Assembly (NCBI RefSeq): GCF_900104965.1
Contig: NZ_LT629757.1
Span: forward strand, 806,001-870,000
Source: Nocardioides scoriae
GTDB taxonomy: Bacteria > Actinomycetota > Actinomycetes > Propionibacteriales > Nocardioidaceae
Direction of reading: 5' to 3'
DNA: 64,000 bases
Shown in pieces: positions 30,432-39,959 of this stretch. Position 1 is the first letter of the stretch. Every line of letters starts with the position of its first letter. A program made the translations under genes and the position numbers. The notes beneath the pieces are model-generated. The model saw nothing but the letters and a program-made list of their open reading frames with translations, did no database searches and was not told where the DNA came from.

Positions 30432-31142
30432 ATGAGCCGCTCCCTGGTGCAGGTCGAGACCCCCGCGGGCGAGATGCCCGCCCACCTCTGGCTGCCCGAG
30501 GGCGGCCAGGTGCCGGGGCGCGGGTCCGGCATCCTGCTGCTGCAGGAGATCTTCGGCCTCAGCCGGTACGTCGAGAGCCGCGCGCAGGACCTGGCCGACC
30601 TCGGCCACGTCGTGCTGGTCCCCGAGATCTACTGGCGCCTCGGCGTCTCGGCCGTCCCCGAGGGCCCCGCCGCCATGGACGAGGCGCTGGGCCTGATGGG
30701 CCGCGTCGACTGGGAGGCCGCGGTCGGTGACGGCGTCGCCGCCCTCGCCGCACTGCGCGACCGGCCCGAGGTCACCGGGGGCGTCGGCATCGTCGGCTTC
30801 TGCTTCGGCGGCGGGCTCGGCTTCAACGTGGCGGCGGTGAGCTCGCCGGACCTGCTGGTCAGCTTCTACGGCTCCGCCATCCCGCAGCTGCTCGACCTGG
30901 CCCCGCTCGTGACCACGCCGACGCTGCACCACTTCGGCCTGGCCGACAGCTACATCGACCCCGAGACCGTCGCCCACGTGCGCGAGGTCGTGGAGCAGGG
31001 CCCCGACGTCGTCGTGGAGACCTACGAGGGCGCCGACCACGCCTTCGACAACCCCGACCTGCCGATGCACCACCCGGAGGCCTCGGCCCGGGCCTGGCGG
31101 ACCACGACCGACTACCTCGCGGAGCGGCTGCCGCGCTCGTGA
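30432..31142 (+). CDS. Dienelactone hydrolase family protein
   Basis: A 236-residue alpha/beta hydrolase. The nucleophile is Cys124 in GFCFGGGLGF, as in carboxymethylenebutenolidase; the Asp is in HFGLADSYID and the His in YEGADHAFDNP. The family opens lactones in chloroaromatic breakdown, but many genomic members have other ester substrates, and no catechol genes lie nearby. The gene overlaps the following VLRF1-like gene by 4 nt. Confidence 0.85.
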   Translation: MSRSLVQVETPAGEMPAHLWLPEGGQVPGRGSGILLLQEIFGLSRYVESRAQDLADLGHVVLVPEIYWRLGVSAVPEGPAAMDEALGLMGRVDWEAAVGDGVAALAALRDRPEVTGGVGIVGFCFGGGLGFNVAAVSSPDLLVSFYGSAIPQLLDLAPLVTTPTLHHFGLADSYIDPETVAHVREVVEQGPDVVVETYEGADHAFDNPDLPMHHPEASARAWRTTTDYLAERLPRS

Positions 31143-31765
31143 GCTCCGCGGCCGAGGTGCTGGTCGCCGTCGACCGGGTGCCGCGCTGGGCCGACAACTT
31201 CGTCGCGCGTCACGGGCCGACCTCGCTCGTGGTGCGCGACGGCGTGCTGGCGGGGGAGGCCCAGGACGGGTCGACGTACGACGTCCGGCTGCCCTTCGCC
31301 CGGGCGTACGACGGGCCGCCGGACGTCGGCGGTGTCGCGGCCGCGTGCGCCCCGCCGGCGCGCTGGGGCGTGCTGCTCGTCCGCAAGGGCGGCTTCGCGG
31401 TGGCCCTGCTGGAGGGCGCGGCGACCGTGGCGTCCAAGGTGGGCCAGCGCCACGTGCAGGGCCGGACCAAGGCCGGCGGGCAGAGCCAGCAGCGCTTCGC
31501 CCGGCGACGCGACAACCAGGCGCGGGCGGCGTACGACGCGGCGGCCGACCACGCCGTGCGCGTGCTCGGGCAGCCGGACGCGGGCCACCTGCCGGTCGTC
31601 ACGGGTGGGGACCACGAGGCGGTCGCCGCCGTGCTCGCGGACCGGCGGCTCGCGGCCCTCGAGGTGGTGGCGCCGTGGCTGCCGGTGCCGGACCCGCGCC
31701 GCTCCGTGCTGGAGCAGGCCGTGCTCGACGCCCAGGCGCTGCGGGTGTCGGTCCGCAACGCCTGA
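31139..31765 (+). CDS. VLRF1-family peptidyl-tRNA hydrolase homologue (acVLRF1)
   Basis: A 208-residue protein of the eRF1/Vms1-like release-factor superfamily as found in actinobacteria. The catalytic loop is KAGGQSQQRFARRR, with Gly113-Gly114-Gln115. The preceding ARWGVLLVRKGGFAVALLEG strands and following DHAVRV-to-VVTGGDHEAV segment fit the fold. Vms1 frees peptides from stalled large subunits; the bacterial form is predicted to do likewise. The GTG overlaps the hydrolase stop. It converges on the permease with a 10-nt gap. Confidence 0.8.
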   Translation: MSSAAEVLVAVDRVPRWADNFVARHGPTSLVVRDGVLAGEAQDGSTYDVRLPFARAYDGPPDVGGVAAACAPPARWGVLLVRKGGFAVALLEGAATVASKVGQRHVQGRTKAGGQSQQRFARRRDNQARAAYDAAADHAVRVLGQPDAGHLPVVTGGDHEAVAAVLADRRLAALEVVAPWLPVPDPRRSVLEQAVLDAQALRVSVRNA

Positions 31766-31775
31766 GCGGCGGGCC

Positions 31776-33158
31776 TCAGCTGCGGACGCTGTCGCGGCGG
31801 TCGAGCTCCTCGGCGCTGATGGACCCGCCGCGGGCCCGGGTGACGAGGTAGAGCCCGACCACCACCGCCCACGACAGCAGGCTGAGCAGCAGCTGCGAGC
31901 GGGTGTCGTCGGTGAAGCCCATCTGCACCAGCACGGCCAGGATGCCCACCGCGGCGACGATCGTGAGCCCCGGGAAGAGCCACATCCGGACCTTGAGGTC
32001 CTCGTCGGGCGTGCGGCGCCGCAGCACGAACTGCGAGATGGCGATGAGCAGGTAGACGAACAGGATCACCGCGCCCGAGGAGTTGAGCAGGAACAGGAAC
32101 ACGGTGTCGGGGGAGACGTAGGCCGCGATCACGCTGAGGAAGCCGACCACGGTCGAGGCCAGGATCGCCCAGACCGGCACGCCGCGGCTGTTGAGCGCCA
32201 CCAGCCGGGCCGGCGCCTCCTTGCGGGCGGAGAGGACGAAGAGCATCCGCGAGGCGGTGTAGAGCCCCGAGTTGAGGCACGACAGCACGGCCGTCAGGAC
32301 GACGGCGTTCATGATGTGGTCGGCGTACGGGATCCCCATCCGGCTGAAGGCGGCGACGTACGGCGAGGCGCCGAGGTCGTTGTCGTCCCACGGGACGATC
32401 AGCACGAGCAGGACCATCGACCCGACGAAGAAGGTCGCGACGCGCAGGATCACCGACTGGGTGGCCTTGGCGATGGCGCGCTCGGGGTCGCTGGACTCGG
32501 CCGCGGCCACCGTGGCGATCTCGGCGCCGACCATCGAGAAGACGACGACCACGATGCTGGAGAAGATCGCGCCGACCCCGTTGGGCAGGAACCCGCCCTG
32601 GCTGGTCATCAGGCTGACGTCGAAGTCCTTGTCGGGCCACAGGCCGACGACGAAGAGCGTGCCGAGCACCAGGAAGGCGATGATCGCGAACACCTTGATG
32701 CCGGCGAACCAGTACTCGAACTCGCCGTAGGACCCGACCGAGACCAGGTTGGTGGCGGTCATGAGGACCATCAGGACCAGCGAGAGCAGCCACAGCGGCG
32801 CCTCGAACCAGAACGTGAGGATCTTGGCCCCGGCGACGGCCTCGAAGCCGACGACGATCACCCAGAAGTACCAGTAGAGCCAGGCGACCGAGAAGCCCGC
32901 CCATCCGCCCAGCGCGCGGCGGGCGTAGTCGGCGAAGGAGCCGGTCGAGGGGGTGGCCGTGGCCATCTCGCCCAGCATCCGCATCACCAGGATGATGAGC
33001 ACCCCGGTGATCAGGTACGACAGGAACGCGGCGGGGCCGGTCTCGTTGATCACGACGCCCGAGCCGACGAACAGGCCGGCGCCGATGACGCCGCCGATCG
33101 CGATCATCGTCAGGTGCCGTTGCTTGAGGCCCTTCTGGAGCTGTTGAGGAGCGGTCAT
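31776..33158 (-). CDS. Amino-acid permease, APC superfamily (GabP/ProY-like)
   Basis: A 460-residue inner-membrane transporter with about twelve helices. The substrate-binding first helix reads TMIAIGGVIGAGLFVGSG, the amino acid transporter (AAT) family signature; the region ending EMATATPSTGSFADYARRAL is typical of gamma-aminobutyrate and proline permeases. Proton-driven uptake is the family mode. The ATG at 33158 is chosen over an upstream in-frame start because helix 1 then begins about 20 residues in. Substrate cannot be set by sequence. Confidence 0.9.
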   Translation of the reverse strand: MTAPQQLQKGLKQRHLTMIAIGGVIGAGLFVGSGVVINETGPAAFLSYLITGVLIILVMRMLGEMATATPSTGSFADYARRALGGWAGFSVAWLYWYFWVIVVGFEAVAGAKILTFWFEAPLWLLSLVLMVLMTATNLVSVGSYGEFEYWFAGIKVFAIIAFLVLGTLFVVGLWPDKDFDVSLMTSQGGFLPNGVGAIFSSIVVVVFSMVGAEIATVAAAESSDPERAIAKATQSVILRVATFFVGSMVLLVLIVPWDDNDLGASPYVAAFSRMGIPYADHIMNAVVLTAVLSCLNSGLYTASRMLFVLSARKEAPARLVALNSRGVPVWAILASTVVGFLSVIAAYVSPDTVFLFLLNSSGAVILFVYLLIAISQFVLRRRTPDEDLKVRMWLFPGLTIVAAVGILAVLVQMGFTDDTRSQLLLSLLSWAVVVGLYLVTRARGGSISAEELDRRDSVRS

Positions 33159-33275
33159 CGTGCTCTCCCGGTAGAGATCGATCGGAACCGTCCGGACGAG
33201 GCGGCCCACCACTCTTGCACGGCCCACCCGTCCGCAGAGGTCAGGCGCGTTTCCCGCAGGTCACGATCGGGCCGC

Positions 33276-33947
33276 TCACACGGTCTGGGAGGCGACGCCC
33301 TCGAGCAGGTCGGCGACCGGGCCGCGCACGGTGTCGCCGAGCAGCGTGGCCCGGACGAAGTCGACGGCCGCCTTCTCGAAGACCCCGCCCCGGCGCAGCA
33401 TCGCGTGCTTGGCGTCCTGCACGTCGAGCCATCCGGTGGACTCCGCCGTCGCGGCCACCTCGCGCGCCAGGCGGCGGGCGCGGCCGGGGTCGGCGATCCG
33501 GTCGGCGGTGCCGTGGACCAGCAGCACGCGGCGCCCGCGCAGCTCGGCGCGGTCGCCCGGCGCGATCCAGGCGTTGAGGCCGACCACCGAGCGCACCGCC
33601 GGGTGCTCGCCGGCGAGCAGGGCGGCGCGGCCGCCGAGCGAGTGGCCCACGAGCGCGGTGGGGTGCTCGCCGTCCTCGCGGCCGAGCCGGTCCAGGGCCC
33701 AGTGGGCGTCCTGCACGGGCGTGTGGCCGGTGTCCCAGCCGCGGGCCGAGTTGAGCAGCCGGTAGACCGCGAGCCGCTTGCCGCCGGCGCGGGCCAGCCG
33801 GCGTGCCAGCGGCACCATGCGCAGCACCGAGAGCTGGGTCGGGCTCACCTCGGTGACCTCGGAGCGGGCGGCGCCGCCGTGGAGCACGAGCACCGTGCCG
33901 GTGGGGTCGTGGGGCACGTGGACCGGGACAAGCCGGGGCTCGGGCAC
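33276..33947 (-). CDS. Alpha/beta hydrolase
   Basis: A 223-residue cytoplasmic alpha/beta hydrolase. The nucleophile elbow is VGHSLGGRAAL, the oxyanion region is LVLHGGAARSE, and the C-terminal half has VLLVHGTADRIADPGRA with the likely Asp, then a His in DVQDAKHAML. The fold resembles serine aminopeptidase or lysophospholipase types. GAGGAAGGA lies before the GTG start. It is upstream of the permease, with a 117-nt gap that holds no other gene. Confidence 0.82.
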   Translation of the reverse strand: MPEPRLVPVHVPHDPTGTVLVLHGGAARSEVTEVSPTQLSVLRMVPLARRLARAGGKRLAVYRLLNSARGWDTGHTPVQDAHWALDRLGREDGEHPTALVGHSLGGRAALLAGEHPAVRSVVGLNAWIAPGDRAELRGRRVLLVHGTADRIADPGRARRLAREVAATAESTGWLDVQDAKHAMLRRGGVFEKAAVDFVRATLLGDTVRGPVADLLEGVASQTV

Positions 33948-34018
33948 GGAGGTCCTTCCTCGAGCGCACCCCGCCGGCTCCGCGGGTCGGGCCGGTCACG
34001 GGGGTCGCTGCTGCCAGG

Positions 34019-34945
34019 ATGACGGACGTGTGGGAGCCGGACCCTTCCTGGCGGGCGCTGCCCGGCGTCGGCGGGCCGTCCAGCCTGGGCCTGTGGCGGG
34101 CCGTGACGCCCGAGGGTGCGTGGGTCGTCAAGCGGCTCGCGGCGCCCGCGCCCGGCGAGGACCACCTGGCGCGCGACCGGACCCACCCCGGCTACTGGCG
34201 CCGCGAGGCCGACGTCGCGCTGCGACCGGGGTTCGTGGCCGGTCCCGGGCTGGTGGCCGCTGGCTTCGGCCCCGTGGAGGACGACGACGAGGGCGTGACC
34301 GTGTGGGCCCGCGAACGGGTCGGCCACCCGCCCACCGGTCTGCAGGTCGCCCGCTCGCTGGGACGCTTCGCCGGCGCGCCCCACGACGCCCCGGCCTGGG
34401 CCTCCCACGACCTGCTGCGCCGACGCCTGGACCTGGTCGAGCAGCGGGGCGGCTGGCGGACCCTGGCCCGCACCACCCTGGCCGACGTCACCGACCTGCT
34501 GTGGAGCCGGCGGGGCCACTGGCTGGACCGGCTGGCACAGGGGCCGCAGGGCCGGCTGCACGGCGACGCGGTGCCGTCGAACTTCCTGGCGACGGACGAG
34601 GACGGCACGGTCGTCGCGGTCGACTGGCAGTGCGTGGGCGTCGGCCCGGTGGGCACCGACCTCGGCTACTGGTCGCTCTCGAGCCGCGAGGACTTCGAGG
34701 TGCTGCTCGAGGCCTACCTCGACGGCGCGGTGGCCGAGTCCGCCGAGCGGCTCGACCGCGAGGCGGTGGCGGTCGCCGCGCGGGTCACGGCGGCGTACTC
34801 CGTGCTGAGCCGGGCCGAGTGGGCCCTGGCCCAGGCCGCCCGCGGCGAGGGCGCGCTCGCGGGCAAGTTCCGCCACCCGGCGGTGGCGCCGTACCTGCGC
34901 GCGGTGCAGCGGCAGTTCCCGCAGATCGAGCGCCTGGTCGCGTGA
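34019..34945 (+). CDS. Phosphotransferase family protein (APH/ChoK kinase fold)
   Basis: A 308-residue protein with the kinase-like fold of aminoglycoside and choline/homoserine kinases. The N-lobe lysine is in GAWVVKRLAAP; the catalytic loop is RLHGDAVPSNFL (Asp and Asn), and the metal-binding Asp is in VAVDWQCVGVGPVGTDLGYW. Substrate unknown. A resistance role is possible but not suggested by the neighbours. Confidence 0.8.
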   Translation: MTDVWEPDPSWRALPGVGGPSSLGLWRAVTPEGAWVVKRLAAPAPGEDHLARDRTHPGYWRREADVALRPGFVAGPGLVAAGFGPVEDDDEGVTVWARERVGHPPTGLQVARSLGRFAGAPHDAPAWASHDLLRRRLDLVEQRGGWRTLARTTLADVTDLLWSRRGHWLDRLAQGPQGRLHGDAVPSNFLATDEDGTVVAVDWQCVGVGPVGTDLGYWSLSSREDFEVLLEAYLDGAVAESAERLDREAVAVAARVTAAYSVLSRAEWALAQAARGEGALAGKFRHPAVAPYLRAVQRQFPQIERLVA

Positions 34946-35024
34946 GCGGGCCGCCGCGGCACTGGTCTGCTCCGGCCGGGTGACCACGTTGACCAGGAGG
35001 CCGGGCGAAGCGGACAGTTCGACC

Positions 35025-35738
35025 ATGTTCCGCCGTTGGGCGCCCCCTGCCGTGCTCCTGCTGCTCCTGGTGGTCTCCGTGGTGGTCGTCGCGTGCTCCT
35101 CGAAGGGGGGCGGCGAGGACACCGCCGGGGCCTCGAGCAGCCAGGGGAGCCCCAGCGCGTCCCCGGCCGTCGACCAGGGGACCAGCCCCGACCCGACGCC
35201 GTCGGCCTCGGTCGCCGCGGGCGGCCCCTGGTTCGTCACCGCCGACACCGACGCCGTCAACGCCGTCGCGACGCAGGCCCAGCGCTCGGGTGCCACCGCG
35301 CTGGCCACCCGCCGCCTGGAGCGCTGCAACGCCACCTCCGAGCAGGGGTACGCCGCGTGGCGCGCCTGCTGGCACCGCCTGCTCGACCCCCTGGCCCGCG
35401 ACCTGTCGGCCGTGGCCGCCCGCATGGGCGCGATGTCCGAGCAGGACCTGCCGCCGGCCTGCACCGAGGCCCTCGGCGCCGGCCAGCGGCGCTTCACCGG
35501 GTTCGAGCAGCGGGTGGCGAGGCTGCTCGACGGCATCGACAACGAGCAGCGGCGCGCCCAGGTGCGCGCGATGCGCACCTACGACGCCACCCTGCGCGGC
35601 ATCGGCGAGGGCTTCGCGCCGGTCTTCCGGTCGCTGACGCAGGTCTGCTACTCGCCGTCGGACCTCGCCAGCATCAACGCCGACCCGAGCAGCAGCCCGT
35701 CCTCGGGGTCCACCGCCTCGGCCTCCCCGACGGACTAG
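35025..35738 (+). CDS. Secreted lipoprotein of unknown function
   Basis: Predicted 237-residue lipoprotein. A signal ([23 protein letters not shown]) leads to the lipobox VVAC, so Cys24 would be lipidated. A Ser/Pro/Gly linker follows, then a helical domain with several Cys ([30 protein letters not shown]) and a second Ser-rich tail. I prefer ATG 35025 because the signal starts cleanly there; GTG 34980 adds 15 residues and is also open. No family recognised. Confidence 0.68.
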   Translation: MFRRWAPPAVLLLLLVVSVVVVACSSKGGGEDTAGASSSQGSPSASPAVDQGTSPDPTPSASVAAGGPWFVTADTDAVNAVATQAQRSGATALATRRLERCNATSEQGYAAWRACWHRLLDPLARDLSAVAARMGAMSEQDLPPACTEALGAGQRRFTGFEQRVARLLDGIDNEQRRAQVRAMRTYDATLRGIGEGFAPVFRSLTQVCYSPSDLASINADPSSSPSSGSTASASPTD

Positions 35739-35894
35739 CCGTGGGGCCGCGCCCGGCCCCCGTGGTCGCCGTCGAGGGGCTGGTCAGGACCCACGGCCGG
35801 GCCCGGGCGCTGGACGGGCTCGACCTCGAGGTGGGCGCGGGGGAGGTGCACGGCTCCACCGGGCCCGACGGCGCCGGGAGGTCCACGACGCTGC

Positions 35895-35940
35895 GGGCCC
35901 TGCTGGGCCCTGCTGGGCCCTGCTGGGCCCTGCTGGGCCC
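35895..35940. repeat. 10-bp tandem repeat, about 4.6 copies
   Basis: GGGCCCTGCT repeated head to tail with perfect identity. It lies at the break of the ABC remnant. Perfect copies suggest recent slippage. Confidence 0.9.
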
Positions 35941-35991
35941 CGACGGCCCTGCTGCTGGCCGTGGCCGTGCTCGGCCACCGGCGGCGCGACC

Positions 35992-35997
35992 TAGGCT
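35992..35997 (+). promoter_or_regulatory. -10 hexamer of the DUF6314 gene (leaderless)
   Basis: TAGGCT, then 6 nt, then GTG at 36004. Confidence 0.5.
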
Positions 35998-36003
35998 GAC
36001 GCG

Positions 36004-36438
36004 GTGACCCCGACCCCCGGTGACGCCCTCGCCGATCCCCGGGCGCTGGTCGGGCGCTGGTCGCTGCACCGCACCATCGACGACCGCCGGGGCGACCTCG
36101 GCGGCGTGGTCGAGGGCGTGCTGGAGCTGACCGAGGTCGGCCCGGACCGGCTCGGCTGGGAGGAGCAGGCGACCTGGCGCCGGCCCGGCGTCGAGGTGGC
36201 CGTGCGCCGCGGCCTGCGTCTGGAGCGGCGCGAGGAGGGCTGGTGGGTGCTGTTCGCGGACGGCCGCGACTTCCACCCGTGGGTGCCGGGGGAGCCGGTC
36301 GTCCACGACTGCCGGCCCGACACCTACCGCGGCCTGGTGACGGGGAGCCCGGAGGACTGGTCGGTGCGGTGGGAGGTCACCGGTCCGGCGAAGGACTACC
36401 TGATGCGGACGCGACTGCGGCCCGCGTCCCCCGGGTGA
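36004..36438 (+). CDS. DUF6314 family protein
   Basis: A 144-residue protein of unknown function. It shows the conserved features of this family: [14 protein letters not shown] near the start, [22 protein letters not shown], then [11 protein letters not shown] and a C-terminal [12 protein letters not shown]. The fold is probably a lipocalin-like beta-barrel. The GTG start is supported by the TAGGCT box. Neighbours give no clue to function. Confidence 0.75.
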   Translation: MTPTPGDALADPRALVGRWSLHRTIDDRRGDLGGVVEGVLELTEVGPDRLGWEEQATWRRPGVEVAVRRGLRLERREEGWWVLFADGRDFHPWVPGEPVVHDCRPDTYRGLVTGSPEDWSVRWEVTGPAKDYLMRTRLRPASPG

Positions 36439-36496
36439 CGGGGTCCACGGGCCGTGTCGCGCCGGGCGCCGGGGAGGCCTGCCCCCGACGGGTCGG

Positions 36497-37096
36497 TCAG
36501 CGGTGCAGGCGGTCCAGCAGGCGCCACGCGACGGGCAGGCAGCCGGCCGCGAGCAGGATCTTGAAGGCGTCGCCGAGCAGGTAGTTCTTCATGCCGATGT
36601 CGAAGGCCTCGGGCATCCCGATGCCGAGCGAGACGGCCAGGTAGGGCAGGCCCACGGCGTACACCACGGCGTTGCCGAGCAGCATCGTCGCGATGGTGCG
36701 CAGCGGGGAGCGGTCACCGCCGCGGCTGGCCAGGGCGCCGACGAGGCCGGCGGCGAGCACGAAGCCGATGACGTAGCCGAACGACGGCGCGGCGAAGCCG
36801 GACGTGCCCTCGGCGAACCACGGCATCCCGACCATGCCGGCGAGCATGTAGACGAGCAGCGAGAGCGCGCCGCGGCGCCAGCCCAGAGCGGCCCCCACGG
36901 ACAGCGCGGCGAAGGTCTGGCCCGTGATCGGCACCGGGGAGCCGGGCACGGGGAGGAAGAGCTGCGCGGCGACGCCGGTCAGGGCGGCACCACCGAGGAC
37001 CAGGGCGACGTCCCGGGCGAGGGCCCCGGGGACGACGTCCGCGAGGACCAGCGGACGCCGCTGGTGCAGCGGGACGGACAGGGCGGGGCTGGACAT
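36497..37096 (-). CDS. bioY: Biotin transporter BioY (ECF substrate-binding subunit)
   Basis: A 199-residue membrane protein with about six helices. Family marks are PVPITGQTFAALSVGAALGWRRGALSLLVYMLAG (seen as PVPITGQTF and GALSLLVYML), FAAPSFGYVIGF, and MKNYLLGDAFKILLA. BioY binds biotin and works alone or with an EcfAT module; no EcfA or EcfT gene is next to it. GGAGG sits 7 nt before the ATG at 37096. An in-frame upstream start would add 25 residues and is rejected. Confidence 0.92.
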   Translation of the reverse strand: MSSPALSVPLHQRRPLVLADVVPGALARDVALVLGGAALTGVAAQLFLPVPGSPVPITGQTFAALSVGAALGWRRGALSLLVYMLAGMVGMPWFAEGTSGFAAPSFGYVIGFVLAAGLVGALASRGGDRSPLRTIATMLLGNAVVYAVGLPYLAVSLGIGMPEAFDIGMKNYLLGDAFKILLAAGCLPVAWRLLDRLHR

Positions 37097-37182
37097 GGGG
37101 GGACCTCCGGGGAGCGACCGACGTGGGGGATGCAGGGCCATCTCTACCAGAACCGGGAGGTGCGCCGTCACGGTGCGGCGCT

Positions 37183-37205
37183 ACCCGCCGGTCCTACCGG
37201 CGGGT
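37183..37205. terminator. Perfect 10-bp hairpin between the metalloprotease gene and bioY
   Basis: ACCCGCCGGT and ACCGGCGGGT flank a 3-nt loop. It lies 38 nt after the minus-strand metalloprotease stop and upstream of bioY on the same strand, so it fits a terminator of the former. No T-tract. Confidence 0.5.
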
Positions 37206-37242
37206 CTCCCCGGCCCTCCGCGCCGCTCGGGGCGGCTGCGGC

Positions 37243-38187
37243 TCACAGCCGGCCGGCGGAGAAGGTGTCGCAGGCCTCGAGCGAGCCCTGCTCGAGCCCG
37301 ATGTTGAACCACTTCACGCGCTGCGCGGCCGACCCGTGGGTGAAGGAGTCGGTGTCGACGCGCCCCGACGAGCGCTGCTGGATCCGGTCGTCGCCGACGG
37401 CCTCGGCGGCGTCGATGGCGCGGCGCACGTCGTCCTGGGTCAGGTCGGAGATGATCGTCTGGCCGTCCTGGTCCTGGGTGGTGGTGGCGCCGCGGGCCCA
37501 CATGCCGGCCAGGCAGTCGGCCTTGAGCTCGACGCGCACCGCGTCGCTCTGCGCGCCCTGCTGGGTGCGGATCCGGCCCAGGTCGCCCTGCAGGTCCTCC
37601 ACGTGGTGGCCGTACTCGTGGGCGATCACGTAGCCGATCGCGAAGGGGCCGCCCTCCGCGCCGAGCTGGCCGCGCAGCATGTCGTCGAAGAACGTGCTGT
37701 CGAGGTAGACCAGCTGGTCGTTGGGGCAGTAGAACGGCCCCATCTCGGAGCTGGCCTGGCCGCAGCCCGACGGGGTCGAGCCCTCGAATCGCACCGTCTT
37801 GATGGGCTCGTAGGGCTTGCCCGTCTGGTCGGGGTACGTCTGCTCCCAGTAGTCCTGGACCGAGGTGGTGAACAGGTCGACGGCGCACGCATCGGAGGCG
37901 TTGGCGTCGGCACCGTCCTGGCACTGGTTGGCGGCCTGCTCGCCGCCGGCCGAGGAGCTGCCGGGCGAGGTGGTGCCGCCCCCACCGGTGCACTGCTGGA
38001 GCACCACGAACAGCACGACCACCAGGATCGTGCCGAAGCCGATCCCGCCGGCCTTGCCGCCGCCCCCGCCGGTCGGGATCGGCAGCCGCATCCCGCCGCC
38101 CCCACGGCCCAGGCCGCCGCCTCCGCCGCCTCCGCGGCGTACCTCGACCTGGCTCTGGTCGATGCGTGCCTTCGGGTTGAAGCGCAT
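37243..38187 (-). CDS. Membrane-anchored neutral zinc metallopeptidase (YpfJ family)
   Basis: A 314-residue protein. After a Gly-rich cytoplasmic start (RRGGGGGGGLGRGGGG) comes one transmembrane helix, about residues 48-66 (GFGTILVVVLFVVLQQC), then an extracellular domain. The zinc site is the HEXXH motif His190-Glu191-Tyr-Gly-His194 in AHEYGHHVEDLQG; the third ligand is probably the Glu in ELKADCLAGMWA. The family is predicted protease; substrates are unknown. Confidence 0.9.
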   Translation of the reverse strand: MRFNPKARIDQSQVEVRRGGGGGGGLGRGGGGMRLPIPTGGGGGKAGGIGFGTILVVVLFVVLQQCTGGGGTTSPGSSSAGGEQAANQCQDGADANASDACAVDLFTTSVQDYWEQTYPDQTGKPYEPIKTVRFEGSTPSGCGQASSEMGPFYCPNDQLVYLDSTFFDDMLRGQLGAEGGPFAIGYVIAHEYGHHVEDLQGDLGRIRTQQGAQSDAVRVELKADCLAGMWARGATTTQDQDGQTIISDLTQDDVRRAIDAAEAVGDDRIQQRSSGRVDTDSFTHGSAAQRVKWFNIGLEQGSLEACDTFSAGRL

Positions 38188-38227
38188 GGGTGCTCCGCTC
38201 GGTCGGGGGGACTCGTAGACTAGTGAC

Positions 38228-38251
38228 GACGGGGTCCCGTGGTACCCCGTC
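38228..38251 (+). promoter_or_regulatory. Leader hairpin of the ABC-F gene
   Basis: GACGGGGT and ACCCCGTC, perfect 8-bp arms with an 8-nt loop, in the roughly 90-nt leader between a TAGACT box (38216-38221) and the ABC-F start. It overlaps a possible 20-codon leader ORF (38239-38301). Could be an attenuator; unproven. Confidence 0.35.
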
Positions 38252-38301
38252 CCACCCGTGCGAAGCGCTGCCTGTCGTGGCGGCCCGCTCCCCGTCGTTG
38301 A
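38239..38301 (+). CDS. Possible 20-codon leader peptide before the ABC-F gene
   Basis: GTG start at 38239, reading MVPRPTRAKRCLSWRPAPRR and ending TGA at 38299-38301, 9 nt before the ABC-F GTG. It is Arg-rich and begins inside the hairpin. ABC-F resistance genes often have such leader ORFs, but in GC-rich DNA short open frames are frequent, so this is weak. No ribosome binding site is obvious. Confidence 0.2.
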   Translation: MVPRPTRAKRCLSWRPAPRR

Positions 38302-38310
38302 AAGCCTGTC

Positions 38311-39909
<1,599 letters not shown>

Positions 39910-39947
39910 CCGCCCGGCCGCGCCCCGGGTCGGCCCCGGCCGCGTCC

Positions 39948-39953
39948 TAGAGT
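39948..39953 (+). promoter_or_regulatory. -10 hexamer of the enoyl-CoA hydratase gene (leaderless)
   Basis: TAGAGT, then 6 nt, then ATG at 39960. Confidence 0.5.
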
Positions 39954-39959
39954 GCGGCC

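Larger units (their letters stand above)
35741..35999 (+). pseudogene. Remnant of an ABC exporter (ATPase start joined to a permease end)
   Basis: From a GTG at 35741 the reading begins [31 protein letters not shown], like an ABC ATPase start, and reaches a decayed Walker A ([12 protein letters not shown]). The frame then runs into four and a half 10-bp repeats (GGGCCCTGCT). In another frame the last bases read [18 protein letters not shown] plus stop, like the end of an ABC-2 permease. This suggests an internal deletion of a two-gene exporter. The tail is short and overlaps the next promoter, so it could be chance. Confidence 0.5.

Noticed and set aside
37097-37242. BioQ/BirA operator before bioY
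   Set aside because: The clear palindrome (37183-37205) lies close to the upstream gene end and does not resemble remembered biotin-regulator sites; terminator use fits better.
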